From assembly GCA_936432065.2 (NCBI GenBank), contig OW386285.2:42525920-42589919 (forward strand): a DNA stretch of 64,000 nt, written 5' to 3'. The position numbers and the translations under genes were made by a program. The stretch is from Rutpela maculata (taxonomy: Eukaryota; Arthropoda; Insecta; Coleoptera; Cerambycidae). Shown here one piece after another: positions 47,075 to 57,956 of the stretch. The stretch's first letter is position 1, and every line of letters starts with the position of its first letter. The notes under the pieces are model-generated. The model was not told the origin of the DNA. It did not search any database and worked only from the letters and a program-made list of their open reading frames with translations.

Positions 47075-48285
47075 GTTAAATCCTCCAGTTAGTGTACTAT
47101 GATGATACAAAATTCAAATTTTGTTCGAATTGCATTAAGATTGAAAGTTAAGTATTTTAGAAATATCTGATATCGAATCTGATGTCAAAAATTAAGTAAG
47201 AATTCAAAATAGCGAATCGAATGCTGCTGCCGTAATTGAAATATCTTCGACGTCGCGTCGCCCAGTTAATTGAACTTTATTACCTAATATCAATATTGAC
47301 TTTGATGTAAAAATGAACAAATAACGAATTCACCCGTATATTTAACCGAATTCGATATCGATATTAGATATAAGGTTCAATGAACTGAGCGACCTTGAAA
47401 TTTCACTTCATAATTTTTAGTGACCTTATTTAAAGAGGTTCAGTTTTTTCTTAAACATGTTTAGATATTCGTAATTGTCGAGCGCCCCGTATTTCAGACA
47501 CCAAATATGTGTACCTATACCATTTTTTTTTTTAGATCAGCAACTTTGGTATTGTTTATTGTAACGTTTTTTTAAAAAGTTAGTAATAATAAAGTTTTCC
47601 CTTTTTCGGCAGAGGTGCCGATGAGGGTTTAAGTCCAAATGAGGGTGTAAATCCAAATTCGTTTTTACCATTAATATAATTAAGTACTGGATTTTAATAT
47701 AAGTACGGTAACCTAAACACCTCCATGGTCGTTGCAAAATATCGAAAATTAAAACAAAATCTAATGTTCATTGTTTTTAATTATTATTTATTCATTCGTT
47801 TTCTATTATAGCTCATTTTTATTTATTTTAATTATCCACAGAACGTGAAACGAAAATTGTGCCAACATAAAAACAGTAAAGTAGCTACTAAAGATAATGA
47901 TTAAGAAACCTCAAAGCAATATGGAAATAAATACGATAAAGAGAATTTAGCAGAGTCACCGAAAGCAAATCTTCCTTTTGACAAGTTTTTAAAGATTTTC
48001 AATTTAGCCACGGTTAGCGAATGGCTACGTTCGGATTCCACCATAAACTGTAGGGCCCCGTCTCCTTTATTCAGACAAATCTAGATCTTCTAGACTTAAG
48101 AGGGTCATTGAGGTGACATGGAAGGCGGTCAAAACACATTTTTTATTATATTATCATCTGCGCATTGTATACTCGCGACATTTAGGATTCCCTAGAAAAG
48201 ACCAGTGCTCTCCACGAAGGAGAGTAGTCCTTTCGAGAGTAGATCCCGTAGTTCTTTTGGCTGTAGAAACTGCCTTCCGAGATAC
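47075..48285. other. Non-coding DNA with one small inverted repeat
   Basis: At 47,255-47,395 a CGCCCAGTTAATTGAAC...TAATATC block pairs with GATATTAGATATAAGGTTCAATGAACTGAGCG (arms about 42 bp). No gene is recognised, although 48,080-48,285 may be further LINE sequence on the minus strand. Confidence 0.4.
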
Positions 48286-48289
48286 CTAC

Positions 48290-48710
48290 ACCTCGACGCT
48301 TCTATTGGTGTAAAATGGCATAGAATATGACTCTAAACTTCCGACAAGTGGGATTACCTTTCAACTTCATTGTATGCAGGTGTTTGTTCAGAGGACAGTG
48401 TCATGTTATAGGCCTACTATCCGTCTCAATCATTCTCTATCGAGCTCAAGCAGTTACTTTATGGTAGAGTCAGTCGAAGACCCTCTTATATGGAGACTTG
48501 ACTGTCTTATTCCGAACTCCAATAATTGTTAAACTGTACCATAGTCCAATCTTGCAACTCTGATTGAATCAGGCTTCTGGACAGACCGCCAGGCAAATGA
48601 GTATTCGCTCCTTCTCCCTCCAAACGGTCTGCTACTTCGTTGCCTTTCACGCCGTACAGTGTGGCAAAATAGTCAAAAATCACTTTGAGAGTCAGCTTTT
48701 GAGCTATCAA
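48290..48710 (-). pseudogene. R1/LOA-like LINE, RNase H to zinc-finger fragment
   Basis: Minus strand: YGVKGNEVADRL (the end of RNase H, GV.GNE.AD), LPGGLSRSLIQSELQDW, then across frames IRGSSTDSTIK, LLELDRE.LRRIVGL and NKHLHTMKLKGNPTCRKF. The order is that of the ORF2 C-terminus in R1/LOA-group LINEs, the same part as at 41.5-42.9 kb but a different copy. Multiple stops and shifts are present. Confidence 0.55.
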
Positions 48711-49033
48711 CGTTTATTTTTTTTAAATACCTGCAAAGGAGTCTGGAATAGTGAGTCACTGCCGCACAGTGGTGCTTTTGTAAGAATTAGGAGTCAAAAA
48801 TCTGTCACCACGCCAATTCTTGATGAAAATAAAAAAAAATTGGTACACTATAGAATTTGGGTACGCTGAATTCAGTTTTGCTGCCTAAATTTTGTTTTTC
48901 AAAATAGCGGCTTCAAAATTTCTGTCAGAATAGGAAAGAAAGGTGAATAATTCAATAAAACCTTTGTCTAAATTTGAAATTCAGTAAAAATGATGTTCAA
49001 TTTGTGTTAAAATATCGTGTTTACATTTAGTCG
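48711..49033. other. No feature seen
   Basis: AT-rich with short homopolymers; no coding or repeat structure recognised. Confidence 0.4.
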
Positions 49034-50512
49034 GGGAGCCCTCCCTAGCTGTACGTGCACGCCGTCCCCGATCCTTGGGGACAATATTTTTCATAAAGAT
49101 TAAAGCCTAAGGAACAATTCTAGACATATCCTAAAAAAAAACTGGCATTACTTTCAAAATGGCGGCCATATGTTAAAAAAAACGGGTGCAAATGTTGTTT
49201 TTATCATTTAACACAAAAACTGAAAAAGATTGAGAAAAACCCTTTTCACAAAAAACAACGTGCATAAAATTTTCCACAATATTGTTCTTATACAATATTT
49301 GGATAGGATTTGCAGTTTTCGAGATAAATGTCTGTAAATTATGCGCTATCCAATCTGGGATCAAATTTTCAGTACGACGTGACGCAGAGGTGGACAATGA
49401 TTGACAATTTGAAGTTACAAATGTTAAATCAGGGTTAAAATTGTTGATAGTGACATCTTTTGGATTCCTCTGCCTCATTCCAATAAAATTAAATGTAAAT
49501 TACTCTTTGATACCGGATTTGGCAATAAAAGAAGGCTTGTTAACATATCCGCATTAGCAGAAGAGTACGGACCTCAAAAATGTTCGGTCTTAGTGAGCCT
49601 TCATTCATTTACTGGATATGATTCAGTCAAGCGTCATTAAGGGAAAGGAAAGATAAAACCCCGAAAAATGTTACTTTCTCCCAAATACACCAAATACATC
49701 CCAACATTTCAAGATTTGGGGAGCAGCTGGAATATTGATGATAAATTATTCCCATCATTAGAGGAGTTTATATTTGCCATATATGGATAAAATAAATGCG
49801 CTAGCTTGGACGAGCTTCGCCTAATTACCATTAGGCAGAAATATGGTGACAAAGATTTGTCTTTATCAATTGACACTAAAGTTGATTTTTCTTCGATTTC
49901 ACCATCAAGAGCTTGTCTTATCGAGCATATTAATAGGAGTGTTTACCAAACGCGTATTTCGCGATTAGCCGACGAGTGTATTCACAATTTTCCAAATCGT
50001 TGGAATGATTATGGATGGCAAGAAAATGGTGAACCTCTTTGGTGTTCAGCAGATAAAATACTGCCTCAATCGCTTACTGAAATTCTTCAGGAAATGATTC
50101 CAAATCAAGTCGAAAGTGAGGATGATAACGATATCATAAATGAAGCAGTAGAGGAAGAAGACTTGGAAGAAATATTCCATGTATCGGGACACAGCGACAG
50201 TGAATCTGAAAGCGAATGAGGTGTTACTTTTTATATTGAATTTTATATTTTATTTTAAGAGCTGAATTATTTATCTGGAATATGGTAACTCCTATCCAAT
50301 TATTGTATGGGAACAAAATTGTAGAACATTATATGCACTTTGTTTTCTGTGCAGAAAGTTTTTCTCCATCTTTTTTAGTTTTTGTGTTAAATGACAAAAA
50401 CAATATTTGCACCAGTTATTTTTTAACTTATGTCCGCCATTTTGAAAGTACAGTCAGTTTTTTTTAGGACAAAATATTGTCCTAAAGGATCGTACAGTTA
50501 GGGTGGGCTCCC
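49034..50512. repeat. Foldback element with captured ORF, arms about 300 and 230 bp
   Basis: Ends GGGAGCCCTCCCTAGCTGTA (49,034) and TACAGTTAGGGTGGGCTCCC (50,512) are inverted repeats. Pairing continues through AGGACAATATTTT, CTTTCAAAATGGCGGCCAT and TTTTTATCATTTAACACAAA to about 49,325 and from about 50,282. The interior carries a plus-strand coding remnant unrelated to known MITE transposases. Confidence 0.75.
49462..50219 (+). pseudogene. Captured ORF of unknown function (HSFTGYDSV family), two stops
   Basis: One plus-strand frame runs from about 49,462 to TGA at 50,219 with only two TAA stops (near 49,638 and 49,789). Recognisable pieces are LLFDTGFGNKRRLVNIS, LVSLHSFTGYDSV, PTFQDLGSSW, DELRLITIRQKYGD, a segment with ISPSRACLIEHI and NDYGW, and a very acidic Ser-rich end (EEEDLEEIF, SDSESESE). 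I associate the H.FTG.DSV..F..GK pattern with a widespread, mostly transposon-borne family in invertebrates whose function I do not know. Only the C-terminal part is here. It sits wholly between the inverted arms, so it travels as cargo. Confidence 0.55.
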
Positions 50513-51476
50513 GTAGTAATTCATATATAAGAAATTCTAGTACAGATATTTTCTAAATTTAAAATAGCAAATCTAGTATGGTGCCCAATGTGGCCAAAGC
50601 ATCAAAAGTCACTCTGAGAACTATTCTTTGCGCTATTGCCTTATTTTTTTTTTAAATACTTGGATAGGAGCCCGTATATATGTTTTTGAAATCTCTCAAT
50701 TCTAATCTAATGCTAAATTGAAGATTTTGACAGCCAACCAGCTGTCAAGTCAACATTAACAATTCAAGAACTTGAAACAATCTATGATATTGATATTGAA
50801 AAATGTTGTTATATTTTTCTGGTTGCTGTATTTAAATTTGACGTCAGATTAAAATTTTTTACAGTTAACAGCTGTCAAAACAGTGTCAAATTACCATTAA
50901 TTATTGAACACTTCAAATAATTTTGTAACATTATGGTTTTAAGGTCGCTGAATTCAAATTTTAAGTAAGATTAACAATTTTGGCAGCTGTCAACTAGCCG
51001 TTTGATGAACACTGAGTAATAGACATATTTTGCATTAAATTTTTATTTAAAAAACCAAGAAAAACTACAATAATGAACCAAAAAAGAAAACTTTTGTTAC
51101 AAATTGAACTCTCAGGGAACTCTCAGACTCATAGTGAGAAAGTCACAATAAAAAAATCATACCCCCTTCAAAAAACCGATAGACAAATAATCCAAAACAT
51201 TAAATAAATTATCTAGGGAAGATGTTGTGGACCAATGTTATTCATTCTTCAAGAATGGGAGGAAAGTCATGGAGATAAAAGTGGAGAGAAAAATAATTTG
51301 AAAGCGTTACTCGTGACATAACTGCTACAAATTATAAAAAACAAATGTAATACCATAAAGAAAGCATGGTGCGATACGTTTGATATGCTTCTTTCAAATA
51401 AATCAGATTACCTGAAAATAGCATTAAGATGAAAATAAAACAAACAACTTTCAAGTTTTGTCTTAATGTCAAATTT
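50513..51476. other. Non-coding DNA with a degenerate three-copy repeat
   Basis: At about 50,715-51,000 a block of about 125-130 bp recurs three times, each copy with an A/T-rich lead and CAGCTGTCAA. No gene seen. Confidence 0.45.
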
Positions 51477-51654
51477 CGCTTTGTAATTTGGCACAAATAA
51501 TATTAGTGTTAGGAGAGTTTATTTTAAAAAATATTACTGTTCTACGATGATTTTATGCATTAAAAAAAAATTAATACATTTTTTCAATGGCCTGAAGGGT
51601 GACTACCCTGTTTGACACTATTACCATATTTTAATATAATATGTATTTAAACTA

Positions 51655-52578
51655 AAGGGTGTTTTTTTTAAAAGTTTGTTTTTTGAATGGGCGACCCTGT
51701 TTCTAGAGACAGTTAATTTAACAACTGACAGCTGATTTGTGCTCAGTATGTTTTGCCATTTCACCATAAATAGACTTACGGTAGAACAACGCTTGTGAAT
51801 TTTGCAAATTTATTTCGAAAATCAGGGTTCAGTTTGCGAAACTTACCGTGCGCTACGTCCATTTTACGGTCGACATAATCGTCCATACGAACAACTCATT
51901 CGAACAACCATTCGCACCACGCATACTCTGACTGATAATGTACATCCGCAGAGACATCGTACAGTGCGCACCCAAGAAGTTGTTGCTGCTGTGGAGCGTA
52001 GTGTTGAGGAGGATCCGAATGAGTCGATTCGCCGTCGTGCACAGCAATTGGAGCTATGTCCATCCACCTTATGGAAGATTTTGAGGAAAGATCCTGGGTT
52101 ACGAGTTTACAAGATTCAGCTCGTGCACGAAGTAAAGCCGCGTGACCATCACTTGCGTCGGACGTTCGGTAAATGGGCCGTAAACAAGATTGTTCTTGAT
52201 CCTCATTTTCACCAAAAAATTTTGCGTCGTAGACCTGTGAATTGGCCTCCACGGTCGTGTGATATCACGCCTTGGATTATTTTCTGTGGGGACATGTGAA
52301 GTCGCTAGTCTACGCCGATAATCCAGAGATATTGGAAGCCAACATTAGACGAGTTATTGCCGACATACAGCCCCAACTGTTCGAAAAAGAGATCAAAAAT
52401 TGGGCTTCCAGATTGCCCTACATTCGAGCCAGCCGCGGCACCCACATGCCCGAAATCATATTTAAGCACTAATGGCATAAAATTACATTTCCAATAAATT
52501 CAATACCATGGGCGTTAGCAAGATTTTTATGTGTTTTATTTCATTTCAAAGTTCTATTCCTCTAAAAAAAACACCCTT
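51655..52578 (+). mobile_element. mariner/Tc1-type element, internally deleted, TA target duplication
   Basis: Terminal inverted repeats AAGGGTGTTTTTTTT / AAAAAAACACCCTT are flanked by TA on both sides (51,653-51,654; 52,579-52,580). Removing it restores continuity of the foldback's left arm with the right arm. It encodes a broken transposase and lacks the catalytic core, so it is non-autonomous. Confidence 0.9.
51802..52472 (+). pseudogene. mariner/Tc1-type transposase, core deleted and frameshifted
   Basis: 51,802-52,299 encodes the N-terminal helix-turn-helix region (YFENQGSVCETYRALRPFYG, VVAAVERSVEEDPNESIRR, LELCPSTLWKILRKD). This is joined at about 52,225-52,235 directly to the last catalytic box (NWPPRSCDITP), which continues one base out of frame as DYFLWGHVKSLVY to the stop at 52,472. 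The middle of the family's usual roughly 340-residue protein, with the first two catalytic aspartates, is missing. Confidence 0.8.
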
Positions 52579-52719
52579 TATAACTATAACATATAACAGT
52601 TATAGTTTTATTAATGCGGTGGAACAGGATAAAAATAAATAAAAATTATCTGAACTTGCAATATTACGAGAATATTATTTAATATTCAGATAGGTAATCA
52701 TATAATTCATTCAGACAGG

Positions 52720-52868
52720 AGTAACTGAGTGATGCAGAAATTGGACCCATATTGCGAGCAAAGAAAAAGGAACCCAACCAGAATGGAAGGATGTCTCAAA
52801 CAAAGAAGTAGGATTGCAGGCTTTGTGGTCGCAATGGGATTCACTTAGAGCATTAGACGGGCCTTTAT
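52720..52868 (+). pseudogene. Gypsy pol fragment (between RNase H and integrase)
   Basis: Nucleotide similarity to 32,190-32,340 of the complete Gypsy element (shared TTTGTGGTCGCAATGGGATTC-like block, AAGGATGT). Peptide DAEIGPILRAKKK parallels DTEIGAILRAKEK. It contains frameshifts and lies against the inner end of the left foldback arm. Confidence 0.75.
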
Positions 52869-53224
52869 TATTATTACATATGAACATCTATGACTTATTT
52901 TATTAACCATTAGGAAAATGATAACTCATAAAAAACAAAATAATTTATCCAAGTCATTTTCCTCATCTAACTGTGGCAGTGAAGAAAGTTTTATTGGTTG
53001 ATTCGATTATAGTACCTCCAATTTTTTTACATATTATGCATTGTTACTGTTTTTGCGTTTTAAATTAAGTGAGCTGATTTTTCTCTCAGAACTATTGCTA
53101 TCAGTTGTAGAACTTTCCATTTCGTGCATAACACTAACTACTATCTAAGTTTTTTAAAAAGGGAAAAATTAAGTTTAGGTACAATACAAATAACATAAGA
53201 AAACCACGAGTACGATACACATAC

Positions 53225-54150
53225 TTAAAATTCCGGAGATAAGATACTGCATAAGAGAACGTAACAGTATGAGCTGGGGCTACGGAGATTTGTAAGACAG
53301 ATGCGGCTGCGGCAGAGCGGGGGCGTGAGTAGCCAGCGGATCGGCAGCCAATTGAAAAATGACTTATTTTGTATTTTTAGTGCCTCTTCAACTGCCACAG
53401 CACGCACTTCTGACCGCGGGGTGTCTTTAAAGGCAGCTTCTACTTCGAGGGCACGCACCAAAGCCTCGCTAATACTTTGATACCGTGATATTCTAAGAAT
53501 TTGCCCGACCTCTTTGGCCCTGATGCCATCTAAAAAGGCTCCCACGGCTAGTTGTTCCTGAAATTCTCTTGGTGCACTGGGATATGCCAGGTGTGCCAGT
53601 CTCTCTATCGCAGCTTCGAATTCTTGTAAGCTTTCCTCAACCTTTCGCGTTATTAATTTTAGCTGAGCCTGGTATACTTGGGCAAGGTGTTGGTCACCAT
53701 ATCTCAAGTCTAATGCAGCTTCCAAGACTTTGAAGTCCCTGTTTCTCCACCGGGATAGTCTAAAGTAACTCTGAGGTTTGGTCCCTTGGCGCCAGAACTA
53801 ATGCCATAGTCTTTTCTTCGTTATCCCAGTTATTCGCACTTGCAGCCACCTCAAATTGTCTCTTGTACGTTGTTTATCTCTTCTTTGATTTCGTTAGTGG
53901 TTGAATTCATAACGTCTTTTTGGATTTTCATTTGATCGCTCAGGATTTTCCTCAGTTTTTCCTGGCGTCTTTCTCGTTCTTCTTTCTCCTCTTAACACCT
54001 TATTTCCAGGTCTTCCATTATTTCCTTCAATTCGTGTCTTTCTTCTTGACGCCGCCTCTCTTCCTCTTGACGTTTTCTTTCTTGCTCTTCTTTTTCTTCT
54101 TGACGTCGCTTTCCTTGTTTTTCTTTTTCTTTGCGATATCTTATCGGAAG
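53225..54150 (-). pseudogene. Gypsy gag fragment retaining the capsid region
   Basis: Minus strand. The coiled-coil start (QERKRQEEERRRQEE type repeats, about 54,140-53,920) is broken by a stop and shifts. A capsid-type segment follows (LDLRYGDQHLAQVYQAQLKL, QEFEAAIERLAHLAYPS, LAVGAFLDGIRAK, about 53,725-53,500). The shared C-terminal piece YQSISEALVRALEVEAAFKD comes next (about 53,490-53,430), then divergent sequence. It is clearly related to the gag of the 28-34 kb element but from another, older copy. The capsid segment has no counterpart in that complete element. Confidence 0.8.
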
Positions 54151-54462
54151 TGAAATAACTAAACATGAATGAATTATATGATTACCTATCTAAATATTAA
54201 ATAATATACTCGTAATATTGCAAGTTCAGATAATTTTTATTTATTTTTAACCTGTTCCACCGCATTGATAAAACTGTAACTGTTATATGTTATATTATAT
54301 CAAAATATGGTAATAGTGTCTCAAACAGGGTAGTCACCCTTCAGGCCATTTAAAAAATATATTAATTTTTTTTGAATGCATAAAATCATCGTAAAGGAGT
54401 AGTAATATTTTTTAAAATAAACTATCCTAACACTATTATTATTTGTGCCAAATTACAAAGCG

Positions 54463-56771
54463 ATCCGTCAAATAGGCGGTGAGAAAAACAATAAAACATT
54501 TAGGGGTAAATTTTTTTTTCCACCCCATGCAGAATCCACGAGCTTAAAACTTTGTACACAAGACAGTCAGCATACGAGACATCTTATGGAAGCCATTTTA
54601 GTTCGGTAGGGGCGGGGGCACTTTTTATATTGCTACCCGCTCATACTCTTTGCTAACTAAACATGCAAAATAAACTAAAATCTACCCTTGGAGGATTTAT
54701 CGGTGTTGTAATATTGATGTGTCGACTTATAGCTGTAATTTTAAAAATGGTTCACTTCAATTTTTGGGTAATTTAAACAAAAACTTTAAAAAGATTTTTC
54801 CATAAGTAACCTACAAGATAGTGACACGTATATTTATATAAAGTTGTATCAGTATGACATATCAAAGTCTTACTACAATAAGTGTTGATCTCACCGGAAG
54901 GCAAAAATCTATTTTTATGCTTCTTACTTATTAATAATAGAATTAAGTAAGTGGAAAAAATATGTACCTAGTATCAATTTCTATTAACATCATACTCATG
55001 TCAGGAAAAAGCACACTTTAAATATTTTATAACATAATGTGAACAGTAATTTTCTACTACGATAAATTATAAAATTGCGTATTTTCTGCCAGTGCAGTTA
55101 CCGACATACAAGCGAGACACTGAACCTCAAAAATGCAGTTAAACTAAATTCTGCCAAGACAAATAGATCGTTAAATTTAATTTGCGCTTTTTGCAATAAT
55201 AATTACCGTGAAAACCGATGCGTCTACGATGTTAAGCAGATAAAAATACAAGCCAACACACTAAACCAAAGTATCCTAAAATAACACACGGCTTAACAGA
55301 AAACACTACCGTAACGAAATTCTTTTATTATGAATTATTAGTTTATACTCAAATATTAGGGAAAAAAACCATTACCTGCGGCTTTCCAGTGTACTTGCTT
55401 CTTATTTCGAGTGCGGGGATGGGGTTTGACATGTGTGTTCCCCATAGCACACTGTCATGCTACAAAATCGTCACCGACAAACCCAGCCCGGCGCATATAT
55501 TTAGAACTACTGTGCCAACATTCACAAGAGAAAATGTTAAACTCGCGTTTATAAATGAAAATCAAATTAAAACTTATAAATACTTTCCATCCGATACGTT
55601 TTGTTCGCTCTCAACAAAATAGGTTTATTGATAGTAAAATATTACTGCTAATTTTATTATTGTTTATCTCTTGCAATAGAAAAAATAAATTTCCTCGGTT
55701 TTATACATTTAAAAAGCGAAAATCTATTTAATCAGATTTCGTCACTTTGCTTACGCGAGATGCCAGTATTCAATCTAAGGATTTTTGCCGACAAATTGTA
55801 TATTTAACAGTATATGCAATCAAATGCCACCATAGGCATGCAGAGAGAACAACTGCATCCCATATATGTAATCAACAGCAACTGTATCACAAATGCAATG
55901 CAAGAATCATGAATAATATTAATATAAAAATTATCTTCATTGTTTTCGTCTGAGCTGACACCTATTGGTGACTCGCAGTAATACTTATTTTTGTGAATGT
56001 TTCTTGGCTGCCCTTACCTTCAACAATATAGGGAACTTAAAAAGATAGGTTTAACTGAAATATGTCTAGGTCTCTATTTTTTTTTCTAGATATGATTTGA
56101 CGTAAGAAAATCAATTTTAAAAAAGTATTATACGCTACACGCCGTCATGAAGCTTGGTCGACTAGTAGCCAAAGACCTGGCTGCAGAAAACCTAGCCGAT
56201 CCAGTCACAGAATGAAATGTTTTCGAAATATTAGTACTCACAGGCAAAATTTGTTTACAAGTCTTGTATGTGCTCTCTCCGGAACATTTTTCGTACATCA
56301 ACCATACCAATGGAGTAACGGCTTGGAATTACTCTTAAAATTTAGTATTTACAGAGTAAAAAAAATATTTTTTGTGCGTCGTTAAATCTTGTTCTGATGC
56401 CAATTTTTTTTTTTTTTTGGTTCAATACTTTACCCGTCGAGTAACAGCTTCAAACTACAACCAAATTAAAGTTTAAACATTTTTCTATTAGAAAAAATAT
56501 TTGTGTCACGTCTATGCCTGTTAGATATACCTGGCACAAGACTTTCTATTTCTCAAAGTCAATGCTATTACTAATATAACCTATTACAGAAGTAAGTATT
56601 CAGGGATAAACAAATAATCATCCAATAAACAGTCGTAATGGTTTCAAAAAAATAGTTTTCATTTATTTGGATATTTTACGAAGTATAGATACATAATACA
56701 CCGAAATTTTCCTCATATATACTACAATGGAATTAGTAAAAACTTACATATCTAGAAACATACATTAACAC
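54463..56771. other. About 2.3 kb with no firm gene
   Basis: Apart from the weak first-exon candidate at 55,376-55,432 I see no coding region or named repeat. An approximate repetition of a GAGTAAC.GCTT block occurs at about 56,316 and 56,440. Confidence 0.4.
55376..55432 (-). CDS. Weak candidate first coding exon
   Basis: On the minus strand ATG at 55,432 opens 19 codons (MSNPIPALEIRSKYTGKPQ) that end exactly at a donor CCGCAG|GTAAT (GT at 55,375-55,374). The local GC content is higher than the surroundings, and an A/T box lies about 70 bp upstream. No second exon is found downstream on the minus strand, where the Gypsy gag fragment follows. A chance arrangement is equally possible. Confidence 0.2.
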
Positions 56772-57217
56772 CAGGGGCGGCCCTAGGGCGGTGCGGCCGC
56801 ACCGGGCGCCTTCTTAGGGGGGCGCCGAAAATGCAATGATAGTTCGTCTGCGTAAAAAATAAAACCCAAGCACCTTAATACCACTTAACCTTACAACTTC
56901 CATTTCCGTGAAAAGATCTATATTGATTTGATTCAGTTTTTAATTAATTTACGAGATAAATTTGACATATGCTTGTTTTTTTGGTATTTCTCCCCTTTCT
57001 TCAAAAATTTATTCGAACTAAAAAAAAATGTTTTTTCGGATTTCTCCCCCCCCCCCCGCTGTTTTCGGACTAAAAAAAATTTTTTTTGGATGGTAGAAAT
57101 GTATTTTATCTTCGGTCTCTATGTATAGCCTAATCACGAATAAGCGATTGCATATTTGGAGGGGGGCGCCATAATGAGATCTCGCACCACCTGGAAAATT
57201 TGCAAGGGCCGCCCCTG
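56772..57217. mobile_element. hAT-type MITE, 446 bp, 8 bp target duplication
   Basis: Ends CAGGGGCGGCCCTAGG and GCAAGGGCCGCCCCTG are inverted. Flanking octamers ATTAACAC (56,764-56,771) and ATTAAAAC (57,218-57,225) match at 7 of 8 positions. The 8 bp duplication and CAGGGGC terminus fit the hAT superfamily. A short frame inside is not conserved with any transposase that I recognise. Confidence 0.85.
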
Positions 57218-57230
57218 ATTAAAACGTACA

Positions 57231-57468
57231 TATAGTTTAATTTTTATAAGATGACACTATCGGCAATAAAACGCCAGACGAAGAAAAATGCATATCTCAC
57301 CTTTCCTCGCGCCTATTCGAGCAGAGAACGATTGCAACCCCGCCCCGAAGTTTATAGATACACGTGGTTTCATTTCATGTCTTGCTCTTGCTCAAGAATT
57401 GAGACATGCATTTTTCTTCGTCTGGCATTTTATTGCCGATAGTGTCATCTTATAAAAATTATACTATA
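57231..57468. mobile_element. MITE with about 62 bp TIRs
   Basis: TATAGTTTAATTTTTATAAG...CGGCAATAAAACGCCAGACG is mirrored at 57,404-57,468. The spacer is about 115 bp. TA at both outer edges suggests a Tc1/mariner-type MITE. It starts 13 bp after the hAT MITE. Confidence 0.8.
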
Positions 57469-57956
57469 TCTTTCTTTCTTCTAAAATAAAAAACAACATC
57501 TTAATAGTAAATGGTGAGACATACACATACGGGCAATTAGTACAAGGTACTCCCGATGTATTTAATGAAATAAACATAGATTGTGAACTAGTGGAGCGAA
57601 ACATAAAACAGACAAACAGTGCACCAGCTACACCTACACTCGACACACAAATACAAGAAATAGAATTTATAGAGACACAAGAGGTAAACTAAACTTCAAC
57701 TTCACGGCAGACGAGAAATAGACAAAATAGCAATCAAGAACAAGTTGCCAAAAAATTCAAATAATGATACCTGCATATGATACACCGTTACCTTTAAATT
57801 TAATATTATATTTTAGATACTATTTATTCTTTTTAGCAATGCATCTTTGTAACCACATTTATTTTGTTCGTTTTGTTGTTTGTCTTGTAGCCTATTTTTA
57901 TAATAACTGACTTTTTTGTCTTTTTTCTTTTTAACTGATTTATTATTAGATCAGAA

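Larger units (their letters stand above)
51477..54462. mobile_element. Compound foldback element carrying rearranged Gypsy pieces
   Basis: The left arm runs from CGCTTTGTAATTTGG (51,477) to 51,654, is broken by a mariner insertion, and resumes from 52,581 to about 52,715. The right arm, about 54,150-54,462, mirrors both halves in order (AACACTATT.TTATTTGTGCC, CTGAAGGGTGACTACCCTGT, ATAACATATAACAGTTA, CAGATAGGTAATCATATAAT). Between the arms lie a plus-strand Gypsy pol fragment, about 430 bp of unknown DNA, and a minus-strand Gypsy gag fragment. No transposase that could move the whole unit is present. Confidence 0.75.

Noticed and set aside
49173..50467. Similar peptides (ending NDKNNICT) in both arms of the 49-50.5 kb foldback
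   Set aside because: Explained by the inverted arms; similarity at protein level does not exceed what the DNA similarity gives.
55075..55953. Cluster of 60-80 residue plus-strand ORFs as a possible gene
   Set aside because: No splice-compatible structure, domain or codon pattern beyond the weak minus-strand candidate.
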